From Stenocarpella maydis (Eukaryota; Ascomycota; Sordariomycetes; Diaporthales; Diaporthaceae): 64,000 nt of DNA. This document shows, piece after piece, positions 12,022 to 22,691 of the stretch. Every line of letters starts with the position of its first letter. Within the stretch, counting starts at the first letter, position 1. Below the pieces are notes generated by a model that was given only the letters and a program-made list of their open reading frames with translations, was not told the DNA's origin and did not search any database. The DNA lies in the NCBI GenBank assembly GCA_002270565.1, contig NQMI01000045.1, positions 124,001-188,000 of the forward strand. The letters run 5' to 3'. A program made the position numbers and the translations under genes.

Positions 12022-14620
12022 TTACATGCCTGGTGGCGGAGGTCGTCTTATTACCTCAAAGCCTTTGCTGGAGGCCGCCGTGTTATTATGCCCCCGTTTT
12101 ATATATCGTCCAAAAGCCTTGCGAGATGCTTGCCATGAAGACTGAGTATCGTCAACCGCGGTGTCATCGTTGTGCTTGCCCACTTCTCCCTGAGGGCGAC
12201 CTCCATAGTACAGATCCGACTCGCGAAACGAATAGTCATCCCACCGCGGGCCCAAGGCTTCTGTGCGTTTAAATTCGGCTGGCTTCCCGGGAATTCTCTC
12301 GTTGTCTGATGGCCGATAGTCGTCTAGCACGGACGGGCTTGAACACATCGCCTGGCTAAGAGGCACAGAATCGTCGATAGCTGGCGATGGCGGCTCACGG
12401 AGAGCATCGAAGCTCTCACTCGTAGTCAAACTCGAGAACTTATCATCACTGACACCGGACTCCCGAGCCCCCCCCGAGCGAGTGGACCATGTATGGGATG
12501 TAGATCTAGGAGGCCTGTAGAATCCGTTAGAGTCGGCAGACTGGATGCTGTACCGAGGCGGGCGTAATCTATGGGCGCTGTAGAAGCTCGCTTGGGTCTC
12601 GATGGACGAGCCTGGCGGCTGGGCGTTGTCGTCGGGTGTGCTGCATGTGGCGTTGGACACGTCGATACGAGGAGTAGCACACATGCGACTCCTTGACGGT
12701 TGCCGTCGTTCGAGCTGTTGTAGACCATAGGCCTTGAGGCAGTTAGCAAACTCATCCGACATCGCCTTAAACGCAGTTCGGGCACCACTTACATCTGGGC
12801 ATTCCTCATTGATCCATGTCTTGACAAGTGACACAAGATCCCATACGCCTTGTAGAAGGAATCCAAAGACAAGTATGCATGCGTGTAACAACAGGATAGC
12901 GTAACCAACCAAGTATCGGGCTCTATCGGATGCCACTCCAGGAATGAACGTGACCATTGCTAACAAGACGGTGAGCCTGGCAACGGCAGTGATGGTACCC
13001 AGGGAAAAGGTGGGATATGCCTGCAGTGCAGCTATGAAGATGATCATTATGACCTCGCAGGCTGCCAGAGTCACTAGCTGAGCGAGCCCAGAAAACTGTA
13101 GGCCACCAATGGCGATGCCGCGGATAAGGTTAAGAATGAACAGCATGCGCACAAAGAGGGAGTCGGCTTGTTGTCCTCCACCCGCCAATCGCGAATACTG
13201 TTTGTCTCGATTGAAAAGCAGGACACCGAGGCTGGGCGTCGGGAGAGAACGGAAGAGCCACGTCAGAGAGACGATGGCTACGAAGATCAAGAGCGAAGCC
13301 AAGACCGTGTGGTATAGAGGGAGCCATGAAGCTTGTATCAACTGGTAAGTGGAAAGAGAAATGAGAGGGACAATAAAATAGGACAAGGCAACCTGGAGCA
13401 CCTGTCTGCCGGTCTGTTGAAGCCTGGCTGACCAGGAAACTGGGGCCGCTGGCCTTCGAATCCGCTGGAAAAACCAGTATGCCTCAATCAGGAACGCGCT
13501 GATGATCAAGACGATAGTGAAGAGGAATACCATGTTTAACCAGGTTCCCAATGTGGCGGGGGCGCCCACGATCTGGGTCATCGTCTCCAGCCCAAATGTG
13601 CCCCCATAAGTGCCGTTCCTCTCGTAAATCCCATCGGATATGCTTGAATAGTCGGCATGTCCATACTTCAGAATCCCGCCGCTGAACAGTGACGACCAGG
13701 ACAGGAGGCCGGCCACGGGAATCATGAACCCAGGATAGAAGAGACTAGTCCAGGATTAAGAGTCAGCTTTTGAAGAAGCAAGAAAGAAGCTTGATTTAAA
13801 GACAACGTGGAACCGGCCACAGTGTGGCCATGACTTTCGAGACATGGGCTCCAGCGAGGTGGTTGTTATTCCCAAGCAGGTAAGAAAAGGCTCTGGAAGC
13901 TGACCTGAGACTTGCGCCGAGAAAGATGTGCTGCAGATACTGGATGCAGTCCCCGACGTTGGGGAGGACGGGCTGCGGATGTGGCGCGTCTTCATCCTCG
14001 TCCCCATCCCTGTCGCCAGCACTCAGGCGCGGTAAATGGCCATCGTTCTCTTCTGGGGGCGGCAGGTTCACCAAGGTGCGGATCGTGCCGACAACCAAGA
14101 CAAAGAGGAAAATCACCAGCGGCAAGTGCCGTAACATGGAACTCCAGAGCGGGGGGGGTGCCGGGGTAATGTGAGAGCGGAGACAAGCTCGTTCCTCCAA
14201 GTTAGCATCATATAAGCGGACTGTAGTCTTTACGGTCGAAACCGGTGGGAACTTTTGCATGCTCTGGTCGAAAGAGGCATACAGCAAGGCCTTATCCTCG
14301 TAGTAGTCTGATGGGCGGCACTCCGATATGTTGAGCTGAGCGTAGAGCGTCGGCCTTCCAATGGTCTCGAGTTCAATGGTCCCCCTGACCAGCTCCTTGG
14401 CCCATCGCGCGCAGTCCTCCTGAGCCAGAAGAGTCGAGGTGTTGAGTGCCATCCTCACGTCGGTTCCCTCTCCAGGCTCCAGCCTTGCCTGCACCGCCGT
14501 GTATGGAAGAGGGGCCGTGCCCTCGGCTTTCCGGGCATTATCGCAGCGCTGCTTCGGCACAAAGGTGCAGGTGGCCGCATGTACTGTTACGGAAGCGGCC
14601 AGACAAGACAGAAATTTCAT
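12022..14620 (-). CDS. TRP-like membrane protein with N-terminal ML-like domain
   Basis: Two exons, 14620-13905 and 13744-12022, give 812 aa. The ATG at 14620 starts a signal peptide (MKFLSCLAASVTVHA). A Cys-containing extracellular domain of about 170 residues follows, of the ML-like lipid-binding type, and then a first membrane segment (LPLVIFLFVLVVGTI). The 160-nt intron splits the family hallmark LSLFYPGFM just before the multi-pass TRP-like domain, which has about eight further hydrophobic segments (for example VFLFTIVLIISAFLIEAYW and YAILLLHACILVFGFLL). The last 270 residues are a Ser/Pro/Arg-rich cytoplasmic tail. Fungal members include the Flc/Pkd2/TRP-like group, with proposed roles in calcium entry, cell wall and lipid or flavin handling. 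Which subfamily this is remains open. The family call is secure. Confidence 0.88.
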
Positions 14621-17253
14621 CGTTGCCTGGCGAAATCGGGGGGGGGGGTTGGCGCTGCCTCCGAAGTTGAGTTGTGGGATGGGAAGACATCTGTGTCGGT
14701 TCAGGTGGCGAGTGCGAAAAGACTGGTCCACCCCCGGCCGATCCAAGCAGTCTCCACTCCCCTGTACTGCTTGGCAGGGGTCCGTCCTTTTCTTAGCCCC
14801 TTGGTTGGAGTCTTGACACCTGCAAGGCTTGGGATTGTATGAGGTATCACGAATCAGGGGCTCGCTGGCGCTTCTCAAAGGCTGAAACGCCCTGGTGCTG
14901 GTTGCAAACATATCGAGGTACGGGTATTATTCAGCGGAGCGGGTCGTAGACCGAGCTTGCGAGGGATGCGACCCGCGTAGCGTTCTTAAACCAGTTAATT
15001 CACCCGAAAGTTATCTCAACGTGGATTGGTCCATTGAGGATTCTCAAAGCTAGATTGGTCAGTTTAGATGTACCTCTAGAAGTATTTAGCCGAAGAGTGG
15101 GGACTATTGTTGAAAATGGAGCTAATTAGGTAAGCGGCCCTCTTCGTGAGGCCCTCCTTATTAAGGCCCTCTTCGTTGAGGCTCTCTCCCTCTCCGTCGA
15201 GGCCCTTTTCGCCGAGGCCCTCTCCCTCTTCGTGAGGCCCTCTTCGCCGCCCTCTTCGCCAGGGCCCCTCAGGCTTCGCCTAAGGTAGGGTAAGTAAGCT
15301 TCGATCTCCGCCCCGCTCCGCTGATCCCTTGGCCGCTAGAGATTGACGATTAGTCTAGGGCTGGCAATTCAACTAGCGGCCCACGGTCTATTTTCTGTAC
15401 TAGGGGAGAAGTGGGACAGAGTTGAAATTTGAAAGTTGGACCTTTGGGAGTCCTCATTCGCCTCAGGAATGACGTGCGGTGTTTCTGAGGTCTTGACATA
15501 AGAGCATCTAGGTATCAAACTCGTCTCCTACGCGTCTGGTTGCCAGGCCATAGCAGACCACAAATGACGGCCTCGGGTTGGCAACTTAAAACCCAGCGAT
15601 CTACCAAGATGTTGAACATGCGTATGATTAATCATGCTCATCTTGATATGAGTCTTTTCTTGATAGGACTCGAATCCACACTTGTGTCCCACATCCCGAC
15701 ACGGGGTTGAAACCAACAGGCTTACTGCGTAGGTTTTGTGCTTTTCCAATGGTGGCCAAGAGGCTCAGGGCTCCGTAGTCGACGATGCCAGGGCGGGCAT
15801 GCGGTTCGCCGAGGCGTGAGCAAGGCCCGCTAGGTTTCGCAGCCGTGTGTTCAGTCTGCCCTTTCCCCAGTAAGCAGGCATTCCAGCCCGTGGCCCGGAG
15901 TGACACAGACTCCAGGAAGCGCTGCAGTGGTGGCGCCCTCAGCTGGTCTGGCCTCAGATAGCTGGCTGCCTGGTGTTTAGCCTGCAGGTGTGGGTATCTG
16001 TGTTGCTGTGGTGTTTTCTGGCTGCCTTGTTCGCGCTGCTTGCTCTCGGCACCCTGCAGCGTCTCGACGCCACAAGTTTGGCCGACGCACGAGGTGAATG
16101 GCTGGCCCACACTGGGTCGGCCCATTTCTGGCCCCCCAAGGTCTCAGCCATGGGCTGATGCTACCAAGCAGCCAAGCAGCGTGGCCGAGAGACGTGCAGG
16201 CAGACCCAGCTAAATCACCCCCGGCGCTCGAGTTGCTGGCGCTTTGGCCTCATATATTGATGTGTTGGCTTTGTCTTGTTCACCTGAGCCGTGATCCACG
16301 CCAGATGCGCACTAGCAGAAGGGGCCCTCACGGCGGGGACACGGCGTGGGAGTCAGCGTGATCGAGACGGAGAATGTGACGGAGCACAGGCGACAAGGAC
16401 CAACTGTCTCTCGGCCGGTCAATGCTAGCTAGGCTGGTTGAGCTTTTGCATCGTGGTATCTGTGCTGGCAGGTGGTGTAGATGCGTGGAAGAGACCCCCA
16501 GCCAGGCACAACCCTACCCATACCAATTACCACATGGGGACTCACCCCCCCCACACCCTTCTTCTCTTCTGCTTGCACCAGCTCTTGGTCTGGGCTCACC
16601 CTTCAGCCCTACCAAGACACAGGAAATGCGTCTTGGCTGTCGTATGGGGCCACCTGCCACCCTGTTGTCGTCGACAATGTACCTAGGTATATATAGTGTA
16701 GCGTAGGACTGCCGGCTGGCGACAGGGATGTGCATCCTCGTCTGGAATCCATGTTTATCCTTGCACATCCTATCCTATCCTGTCCTGTCCAGCCTGCCAG
16801 CCTAGCCAGGCAGTCACTCTCCTCTGCTGCCATGAGGAAAATGCCTCTGACATAGCTCCCGCCCTTGGCCATTCTGGCCCTTGATAAGAGGACCTCATCC
16901 CCATGAGCAGGGGGTCAAGCTAGCAGGACAGCCAGCTCTTAGTCCTCCTCCATTTTACATCCCTATAGCACCTCCCGAACTATACCTTGCCCTTCTCCTT
17001 TCTTTGCCTACCTATGACCTCAACTGGCTCCCATCATCCTCAAACAGCTTCTGTGAGGCTATCACGCCCTGCCTATCACCGAGCAGCCGTGAGAAGCAGG
17101 GAGAACACGAGAGCTACGGCTTCATAACCAGCACTCCGATAAATTGACCAACACCCGGAGCAAGACATCAGGACAGCCGTGCCTGGGAAGCAAGCACACG
17201 AAACTTGACCAGAAGTTCACTGCGACAATTTTCAATCAACTACCCCAGTGACC
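14621..17253. other. Gene-poor region with GC-rich tandem array
   Basis: 2.6 kb upstream of the TRP-like gene. It holds the short tandem array described separately (15135-15287), scattered C/G homopolymers and no supportable gene. A tRNA-like B-box on the minus strand near 15664-15676 does not fold into a tRNA. The last 100 bp lead into the small gene at 17254. Confidence 0.5.
15135..15287. repeat. Degenerate GC-rich tandem repeat (unit about 14 bp)
   Basis: About eight imperfect copies of a unit close to GAGGCCCTCTTCGT, spaced irregularly by insertions such as TTATTAAG and CTCTCCCT. It is not in any coding frame I can support. It sits at the border between the TRP-like gene promoter and the repeat-rich zone. 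It could be a minisatellite or part of an old dispersed element. Confidence 0.7.
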
Positions 17254-17679
17254 ATGAACTTCAAGTCTCGTGCGCCCGTCCTGGCACCGCTTTACACGCT
17301 GGGTTCCAGTCGGAACACAACAACATCGCCGACATCCGCGACATCCCCCACCTCCCAGAGTGTAGGTCCCACTCCTTTTCAATGTGCTCTTCCAACCAGG
17401 CCAAAGACTCTCGAGCGCCCACATGACTGACCCTCAAGACAGTCCCCGCGGACAGCCGCCACAACAGACACCTGGCCCCCCCGGGTCTTCATGGACAGGA
17501 AAGACTCGTCAAACTCGGATTCCTCGACATTTTCGTCAGCCTTGGCGACCTCTATGCCAATGAGGAGGAGGGTCTCGTCGGCATCACCCAGCAATGTCAA
17601 CCAATTCACATATTGCGGCAGACACACGGACCAGTACCTGCTTAGCGGCTGGTCTAAGGTGTTCAAGAGGAAGCATTAA
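17254..17679 (+). CDS. Small Ser/Thr-rich hypothetical protein with conserved-looking C-terminus
   Basis: Two exons, 17254-17361 and 17443-17679, splice across an 81-nt GTAGGT...AG intron in frame to encode 114 aa. The N-terminal two thirds are Ser/Thr-rich and probably disordered, with TTTSPTSATSPTS before the splice. The C-terminus carries an aromatic/basic block, NQFTYCGRHTDQYLLSGW, then KVFKRKH and stop. This pattern (disordered Ser-rich region, then a compact GRH...W block near the end) resembles short uncharacterised proteins common in Sordariomycetes, as far as I recall. Either exon alone would be dismissed as a chance frame; the in-frame junction is the main support. The acceptor three bases earlier (AAG|AC) breaks the frame. 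The gene lies alone next to the RIP-like island. Function unknown. Confidence 0.5.
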
Positions 17680-18359
17680 GTGTGTCCCTGACCGTGATCA
17701 TCTCCTGCACAATTGACAAGGACCCAACCACGGTTCCCATGTCAAGCCTCGGGCGCTGCATCTATGCGAATATTTTGGCGTGGTTTCTGTTTATATGTAT
17801 CATGATGACCAGGGAATGGACTTGGTAAACTTGAAGTTTACCAATTGAGCCCAAGTCTGTCCTGTACAATATTGATGATTTCGATGTTTCCTCTGGAGAG
17901 AGGCCAGAGGCCTGGATCAGACTGGAGGTCGATTTCAGGGAAGCAAGCATGATAACGACGCAACGACTTTGTAGTGGGACTAACAAGACTAGTCTGTTTC
18001 CAAAAATAATCCGATAATCATATTCTGTTCTCCAACTTCTTGTGTGCTAGGGGGTCACGCGAATTCCCATCTTTTGCAGGGCATCCGCCTAGGCAAGCAG
18101 ACAGTGTGGAAGTGCATATTCGCATCGGGAAAATCCCCACCAATTCCTGGCACACTACTCGTAAGGCTGAGGAGGACTCAGAAAGCAATTACACCCGAGC
18201 CAATCCATCCAGGACACAGACCTCGGCTTTAAACCTTTGGCCCTGATCCCTGCCGGCCGTTTAGGGCCCTGCAGCCGTTGTCAGTGACCCTGGCCCTGGC
18301 CCCTGGCCTCAGCGGGACTGCACCAAGTGTTAATCTGAGGGCACCTGGCATGGTTAGTA
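17680..18359. other. Intergenic region before the AT-rich island
   Basis: About 680 bp with mixed composition and no supported gene. It ends in a GC-rich stretch with repeated CCTGGCCC-like words (about 18270-18315), immediately before composition drops sharply to AT-rich at about 18360. Confidence 0.5.
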
Positions 18360-19455
18360 CAATTACACGATTCTCAACCCTTAACTATATAAGAGAACCA
18401 TGATTATGAAAGATTATAATAATATATATTATTACTCTTACTATTGTTCCGGGGTCTAGGGGAACCGGCATGTTTCGGAATCCGGAGGAAAACCAGCCTT
18501 GGCATCCCCCCCCCTCTAAGACTATAAGAAGGGGCCTTCCTGCATTGCTTTTGAGAAATTTCTAGTCCTAGAGAATTAATCTTTTTATACCCTGTGAATT
18601 TATATCTATTAGATATATATGTGTGTATTGTGAAACTATTTCTTGTGCCCTCTTTTTCTGCCTCTCCTTTTTGGCACCCTTTATTCCCCTTATAACTCTC
18701 CTATTGCGTTAGGGGCTCCTCTTCTTATCTTCTACGCTCCTCTTGGGGTGGTTGCTTGATTAGGGCTCTGGTAGAATGTATGCCCTTTTGTATGTGTGGA
18801 GGTTTTGTCCTCTCGCTCCCTCCTCTGGGCCCATTTTCACTGGTGTCTGTCCCATGAATTGAATATGGGTTTCTTCGGCTAATAAGGTTTCTTTAGCTAT
18901 TATGAAGTTTCTTGGCTTTTGGGCCTGGATTCCCTATTTTGTTTATGAGGTTATTGGCTACTTTAGGGGAGTAAATCTTTATACTTTTAATATCATTTGA
19001 TTCTGATTAGAGCTATAGCGCCCTCTTGCTCTTAATAGAGGATTTTACTATTATGTGAAGGCTAGATTTACCCTCCTGAGTTGCCTATAGTTGACCTAGT
19101 GGTGATAGGAGCAGGTATATGCGAGGCTGGTCTGATCTCTATATTAAGCTAACTCTATTACCTTAGCTATATCTTGGACCCCCTTCTGGCATACCTAATT
19201 TGGTAGTAAAGTATGGAACCTCTAGCCTAGCTATATATTTCTAGAAAAGCTACTAAGGGATTTGTATTCTTAGGCCTTAGAAATTTATTTTAATTGGATT
19301 TAATGGTATCTAATTAGGGCTTATTTCCTTAGAAGGGATATAAAAGATTGGTATTAAGAAGGTTTAGTAAATCCCAACTGCTTATATTACCTGAAACTTT
19401 CTTACCCTTAGATATAGTACCTAAAGGTTTGGTATGCTAATTCCCTGATATGGGT
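18360..19455. repeat. AT-rich, RIP-like repeat island (left)
   Basis: About 1.1 kb dominated by TATA, TTA and CTA words, with abrupt composition change at both ends and stops in all frames. This is what fungal RIP leaves (CpA to TpA change in duplicated DNA). I cannot identify the parent element by translation. A single N at 19456 marks its right edge against the inverted-repeat element. Confidence 0.7.
18443..18640 (+). mobile_element. Possible solo LTR or LTR remnant
   Basis: Starts TGTTCCGGGGTCTAGGGG, like the left end of many fungal Gypsy-type LTRs. About 75 bp later comes a TATA-like ACTATAAGAAGG, with a T-rich leader after it. The right end (CA) and a second copy cannot be placed, so extent and class are guesses. 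Confidence 0.3.
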
Positions 19456-19456
19456 N

Positions 19457-20055
19457 TCTAGCAAGGAGTTACCCTAGACTTGCGAGTCAGGCGATTTTCG
19501 CTAAGTACGCCCAGTGCGTGCATGACGCAAGATGAGTTTGGTGGCCTCTGATGAATTTGTGCTATAAAATAGCATTCAGTTCAGCGTGTGTTTCGGCAGG
19601 GTCGCAGTGTGGTGCCCTGAGGCGAATTCGGACAATTGACAGTGGTCTGGACAACTTTGTATTGAATTAAGTTGGGCTTCTGTAAGCCCTCCTTATATAC
19701 CCTCCGACGTCGTCTCACCCCTGGGCACGCTGCGGTCGGCTCTGGTGCAAATTTGCAAATGCCGGAAAATTCGCCCTTCCAACACACCATCTTTGGTTCC
19801 AAGCAGCCAGCCAACCATAGCCCTAGCAATGCCCAAATTAAGTACATACAAACTTCAGAAATCAGGCTATCCAATGCACTAAGTCATATACTTTTTGGGT
19901 AAGAAATAAGGGTAATGCAGAGGTCTGAATTAAGGTGCAAATGCAGGCCAAAATAATCGACTCACGGCCACCAAACTCATCTTGCGTCACGCACGCACTG
20001 GGCGTACTTAGCGAAAATCGCCTGACTCGCAAGTCTAGGGTAACTCCTTGCTAGA
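19457..20055. mobile_element. Non-autonomous inverted-repeat element (MITE-like)
   Basis: The arm at 19457-19546 (starting TCTAGCAAGGAGTTACCC and ending GGTGGCC) reappears as its reverse complement at 19966-20055. I see one mismatch, T to C at the TCATG/TCACG position. Total span is 599 bp with about 420 bp of unrelated interior. The interior has moderate GC, unlike the AT-rich DNA on both sides. There is no transposase: the longest internal frames are under 100 codons and match nothing I know. Long terminal inverted repeats with no coding capacity fit a MITE or a deleted DNA transposon. Target-site duplication cannot be read because an N sits right at the left end and tandem copies flank the right end. 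The superfamily is undetermined. Confidence 0.75.
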
Positions 20056-20100
20056 AAGTCTAGGGTAACTCCTTACAACGAAGTCTAGGGTAACTCCTTG
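20031..20100. repeat. Three tandem copies of a 25-bp unit at the right end of the inverted-repeat element
   Basis: The 20-mer AAGTCTAGGGTAACTCCTTG occurs at 20031, 20056 (last base A) and 20081, giving a 25-bp period. The first copy lies inside the right inverted-repeat arm and the next two lie outside it. The left arm has only one copy. Confidence 0.85.
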
Positions 20101-21400
20101 CACGGAGTACCAACGCCCTGCTGAGCGGTTCCGTTTAACATAAATAATAACCCTATATATTTTAGAGCGAGTCGATTGCTAGTATGCCCGTGCAGCATAA
20201 GAGCAGCTTTCCTACTGGGACTGCTTATAGGTAAGGGGCTATAGTAGCTTAAGAGCGTTACTAGGGCAAAGGTAATATATAAGTTATCTTTAGAATAAAG
20301 AAGGAGTGCTGGCCTTATATATTTGGCCTAGAGGCACTAGTATAATTATTCTTCTTCTAGCTACTAATTAATCTCTTTTTCTTTATATTTAATGGCCTCC
20401 CTATTAAAGTAGGTATTCTTATTAGTTATCTCCTTAATGCTTAAGTATAGTAATATAGCTATATATATACTAGGAGGGAGTATATCTGCCTTATAAGGTT
20501 AAACTAAAGGAGGCTGGATTTTAAGAAGAAGTATAAACTAGGTTTCTAGATTAGCAGATTGCACTCTAGGCCCACCCTACTTAAATACAGCAGTACTATA
20601 GCACAATAAAGTTAGCTAGAGTATAGGGGCCATACTAATATCCTAAATAGTCTGCTTTCTTAAGGGGGTTTAGAAGTTCAGATTATAAGAGTTATATATA
20701 TAAGCAGAGTAAATAGGTATATATAGTAGCTAAGTAATAAGATAGCAGTATATAAATGCTATATTCCTAAGGAGATAGATATAACTAAACTTACTCTTTT
20801 TCTCCTCTCTCTATTTATTCCTTCTTCCCCCTTCTTATATAAGAATCCCTCCTTACTACTTTGCTGTTTTAAAGCTACTTATAACTTGCGCTTTTATAAT
20901 AGGCCTTTTTAGTATAGTCTTAGGGTGAAACCTTTAATATATAATCTTTCTTAATACTATTTGGGCTGCTCGTTACGTACTAGTTGCTTCTTTATAGCGC
21001 CCCTGTAGGGCTTTTGAGTGCCTTAGCCTAGGGTAGCATACTGGATCCTGACAGTAGATATATTATTATAGGCTGGCCCTAGAAGGGCTTAAGGCTAGCT
21101 AGTACCTACTGCCATAAGCTACATAAGAGGTAGCTACCTTCTGGTTGAGCCAAAAGGTATATAATAACTAAGCTTACTCTGAGTTATCTAGCTAGCTACT
21201 ATAAGGCTTAGGCCCCTAGCCCAAGCCCCTTATATATATAATTATGAATAAATCTAATTACATTATATTATATAATATTATATAAATAATATGAAAAGTA
21301 ATTTAACATATACATTTGCTTATAATATTCTTAATTTAATTAATAAATCTTTATCTTCCAAGCAATCTTTTAACAGCAGGGCCTCAGGAATCAAACATTC
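20101..21400. repeat. AT-rich, RIP-like repeat island (right)
   Basis: About 1.3 kb with very high TpA content (strings such as GCTATATAGCT and TTATATATATAA) and no open frame of note. Composition returns to normal near 21380-21400, about 200 bp before the PHS1 start. It is probably the same RIP-degraded locus as the left island, interrupted by the inverted-repeat element. Confidence 0.7.
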
Positions 21401-21605
21401 GCCTGCGGGCCTAGCCGAGAAAGCGGAGACTCACCTCGCTTTGCAGACGGAAGCTCAAGCTCAACCAAAAAAAAAATGGGCTCACTGGAGGCCAAACTCA
21501 CCTTAACCATCCACCCACGGCCACGACTCAATCCAAAGGGGACGGACCTCTCCACGAAGCCACACTCACCCAGGCATTCATCCAGAGACAAGGAGGCAAG
21601 CCGAA

Positions 21606-22430
21606 ATGGCCCAACAAAAACAACAAGACGTCATCAAGACGAACGCATCGCCAAGGCGCATGTCCGTCCCGAAGCGCGCCTACCTCGTCGCCTACAACGG
21701 CCTCTCGGCCCTCCTCTGGTCCGTCGTCCTCGGCCGGACCGTCGTCACCCTCGCAACCCACGGCCTCGCGACCGGGCCCGCGCTGGTCTACCCTGCCGTC
21801 GGCGAGTGGACAAAGTGGACCCAGACCCTGGCAGCCCTCGAGATTGTGCACTCCGTGCTTGGTATGCACTTGCCCCCCCCCCAAGCAAACATCGTTCTCC
21901 TCATGGGGGAAGAGAGCAAGAGAGAAACCAGATCCAAGTTGTTCCGTGCTGACCCGTCAATTAACCCCCCCTCCCCAACAGGCATCGTCCGCGCGCCCCT
22001 CCTGACGACCCTGATGCAGGTCTCGTCCCGCTTCGCCCTCGTCTGGGGCGCCGTGCACTTCTACCCGCTCGTCGCCATGAGCTCGGCCTACTCGTCCATG
22101 CTGCTGGCCTGGTCCGTCACCGAGGTCGTGCGCTACCTCTTCTTCGCCCTGTCCCTCGGCGCGGGCGTCGAGCCCTCCCCGCTGCGCTGGATGCGCTACA
22201 GCGGCTTCTTCGTCCTCTACCCCGTCGGCATCTCCAGCGAGCTGTGGGAGCTCCTCACCGCCGCCACAGCCGCCTCCACAGAGGGAAACACCGCGGCGGC
22301 CGCCATTGCCGTCGCCGTCATGGCCACGTACCTGCCTGGCGCCCCAAAGCTGTACACCCACATGATCAAGCAGCGCCGCAAGGTCTTGGGTGGTGGTGGT
22401 GCTGAGGCAAGGGGGAAGAAGACAGAGTAG
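21606..22430 (+). CDS. PHS1: Very-long-chain (3R)-3-hydroxyacyl-CoA dehydratase
   Basis: Third enzyme of the ER fatty-acid elongation cycle: dehydrates 3-hydroxyacyl-CoA to trans-2-enoyl-CoA. Two exons, 21606-21861 and 21982-22430, give 234 aa, normal for the PTPLA/Phs1 family. The 120-nt intron is a multiple of three and has no in-frame stop, so the unspliced frame is also open. It is nevertheless an intron: it has GTATGC...CAG ends, and its removal restores HSVLGIVRAPLLTTLMQVSSR-type family sequence. About six membrane segments are visible. The catalytic pair is the Tyr and the Glu seven residues later in LYPVGISSELWELL. The tail KQRRK...GKKTE is basic, fitting an ER retrieval-type cytosolic end. 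The gene begins only about 200 bp from the RIP-like island. Confidence 0.93.
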   Translation: MAQQKQQDVIKTNASPRRMSVPKRAYLVAYNGLSALLWSVVLGRTVVTLATHGLATGPALVYPAVGEWTKWTQTLAALEIVHSVLGMHLPPPQANIVLLMGEESKRETRSKLFRADPSINPPSPTGIVRAPLLTTLMQVSSRFALVWGAVHFYPLVAMSSAYSSMLLAWSVTEVVRYLFFALSLGAGVEPSPLRWMRYSGFFVLYPVGISSELWELLTAATAASTEGNTAAAAIAVAVMATYLPGAPKLYTHMIKQRRKVLGGGGAEARGKKTE

Positions 22431-22691
22431 ATTTGCGGGCGGGCCAAGTCACTATGTAGCAATATGGTTGTGGGCGGGAAGTGCCCTCTATTTATTCTCG
22501 GAGCTAATATCTGGCCGCTATAGGGGGTATTTGGCCGGAAAAGACCAGAGCGTGCATATAGGAGAACCACCTCTCCTGTTTAATCAGTGTATCCTGTATC
22601 ATACCATATAGAAATACCAGCACCAAGGGAAAGCACAAGGGGAAAGGCAAACACCAGTTGAAAATCAAGTCGTTGACGCCACAGGGCCCGA

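Noticed and set aside
15620..15780. tRNA-like B-box (GGATTCGAGTCC) on the minus strand
   Set aside because: Flanking bases do not form a T stem or a 7-bp acceptor stem, and no A-box is correctly spaced.
17680..21605. CRISPR array or rRNA in the repeat zone
   Set aside because: The only regular repeats are three 25-bp copies without spacers. No rRNA-like sequence was seen, and CRISPR is not expected in a fungal nuclear genome.
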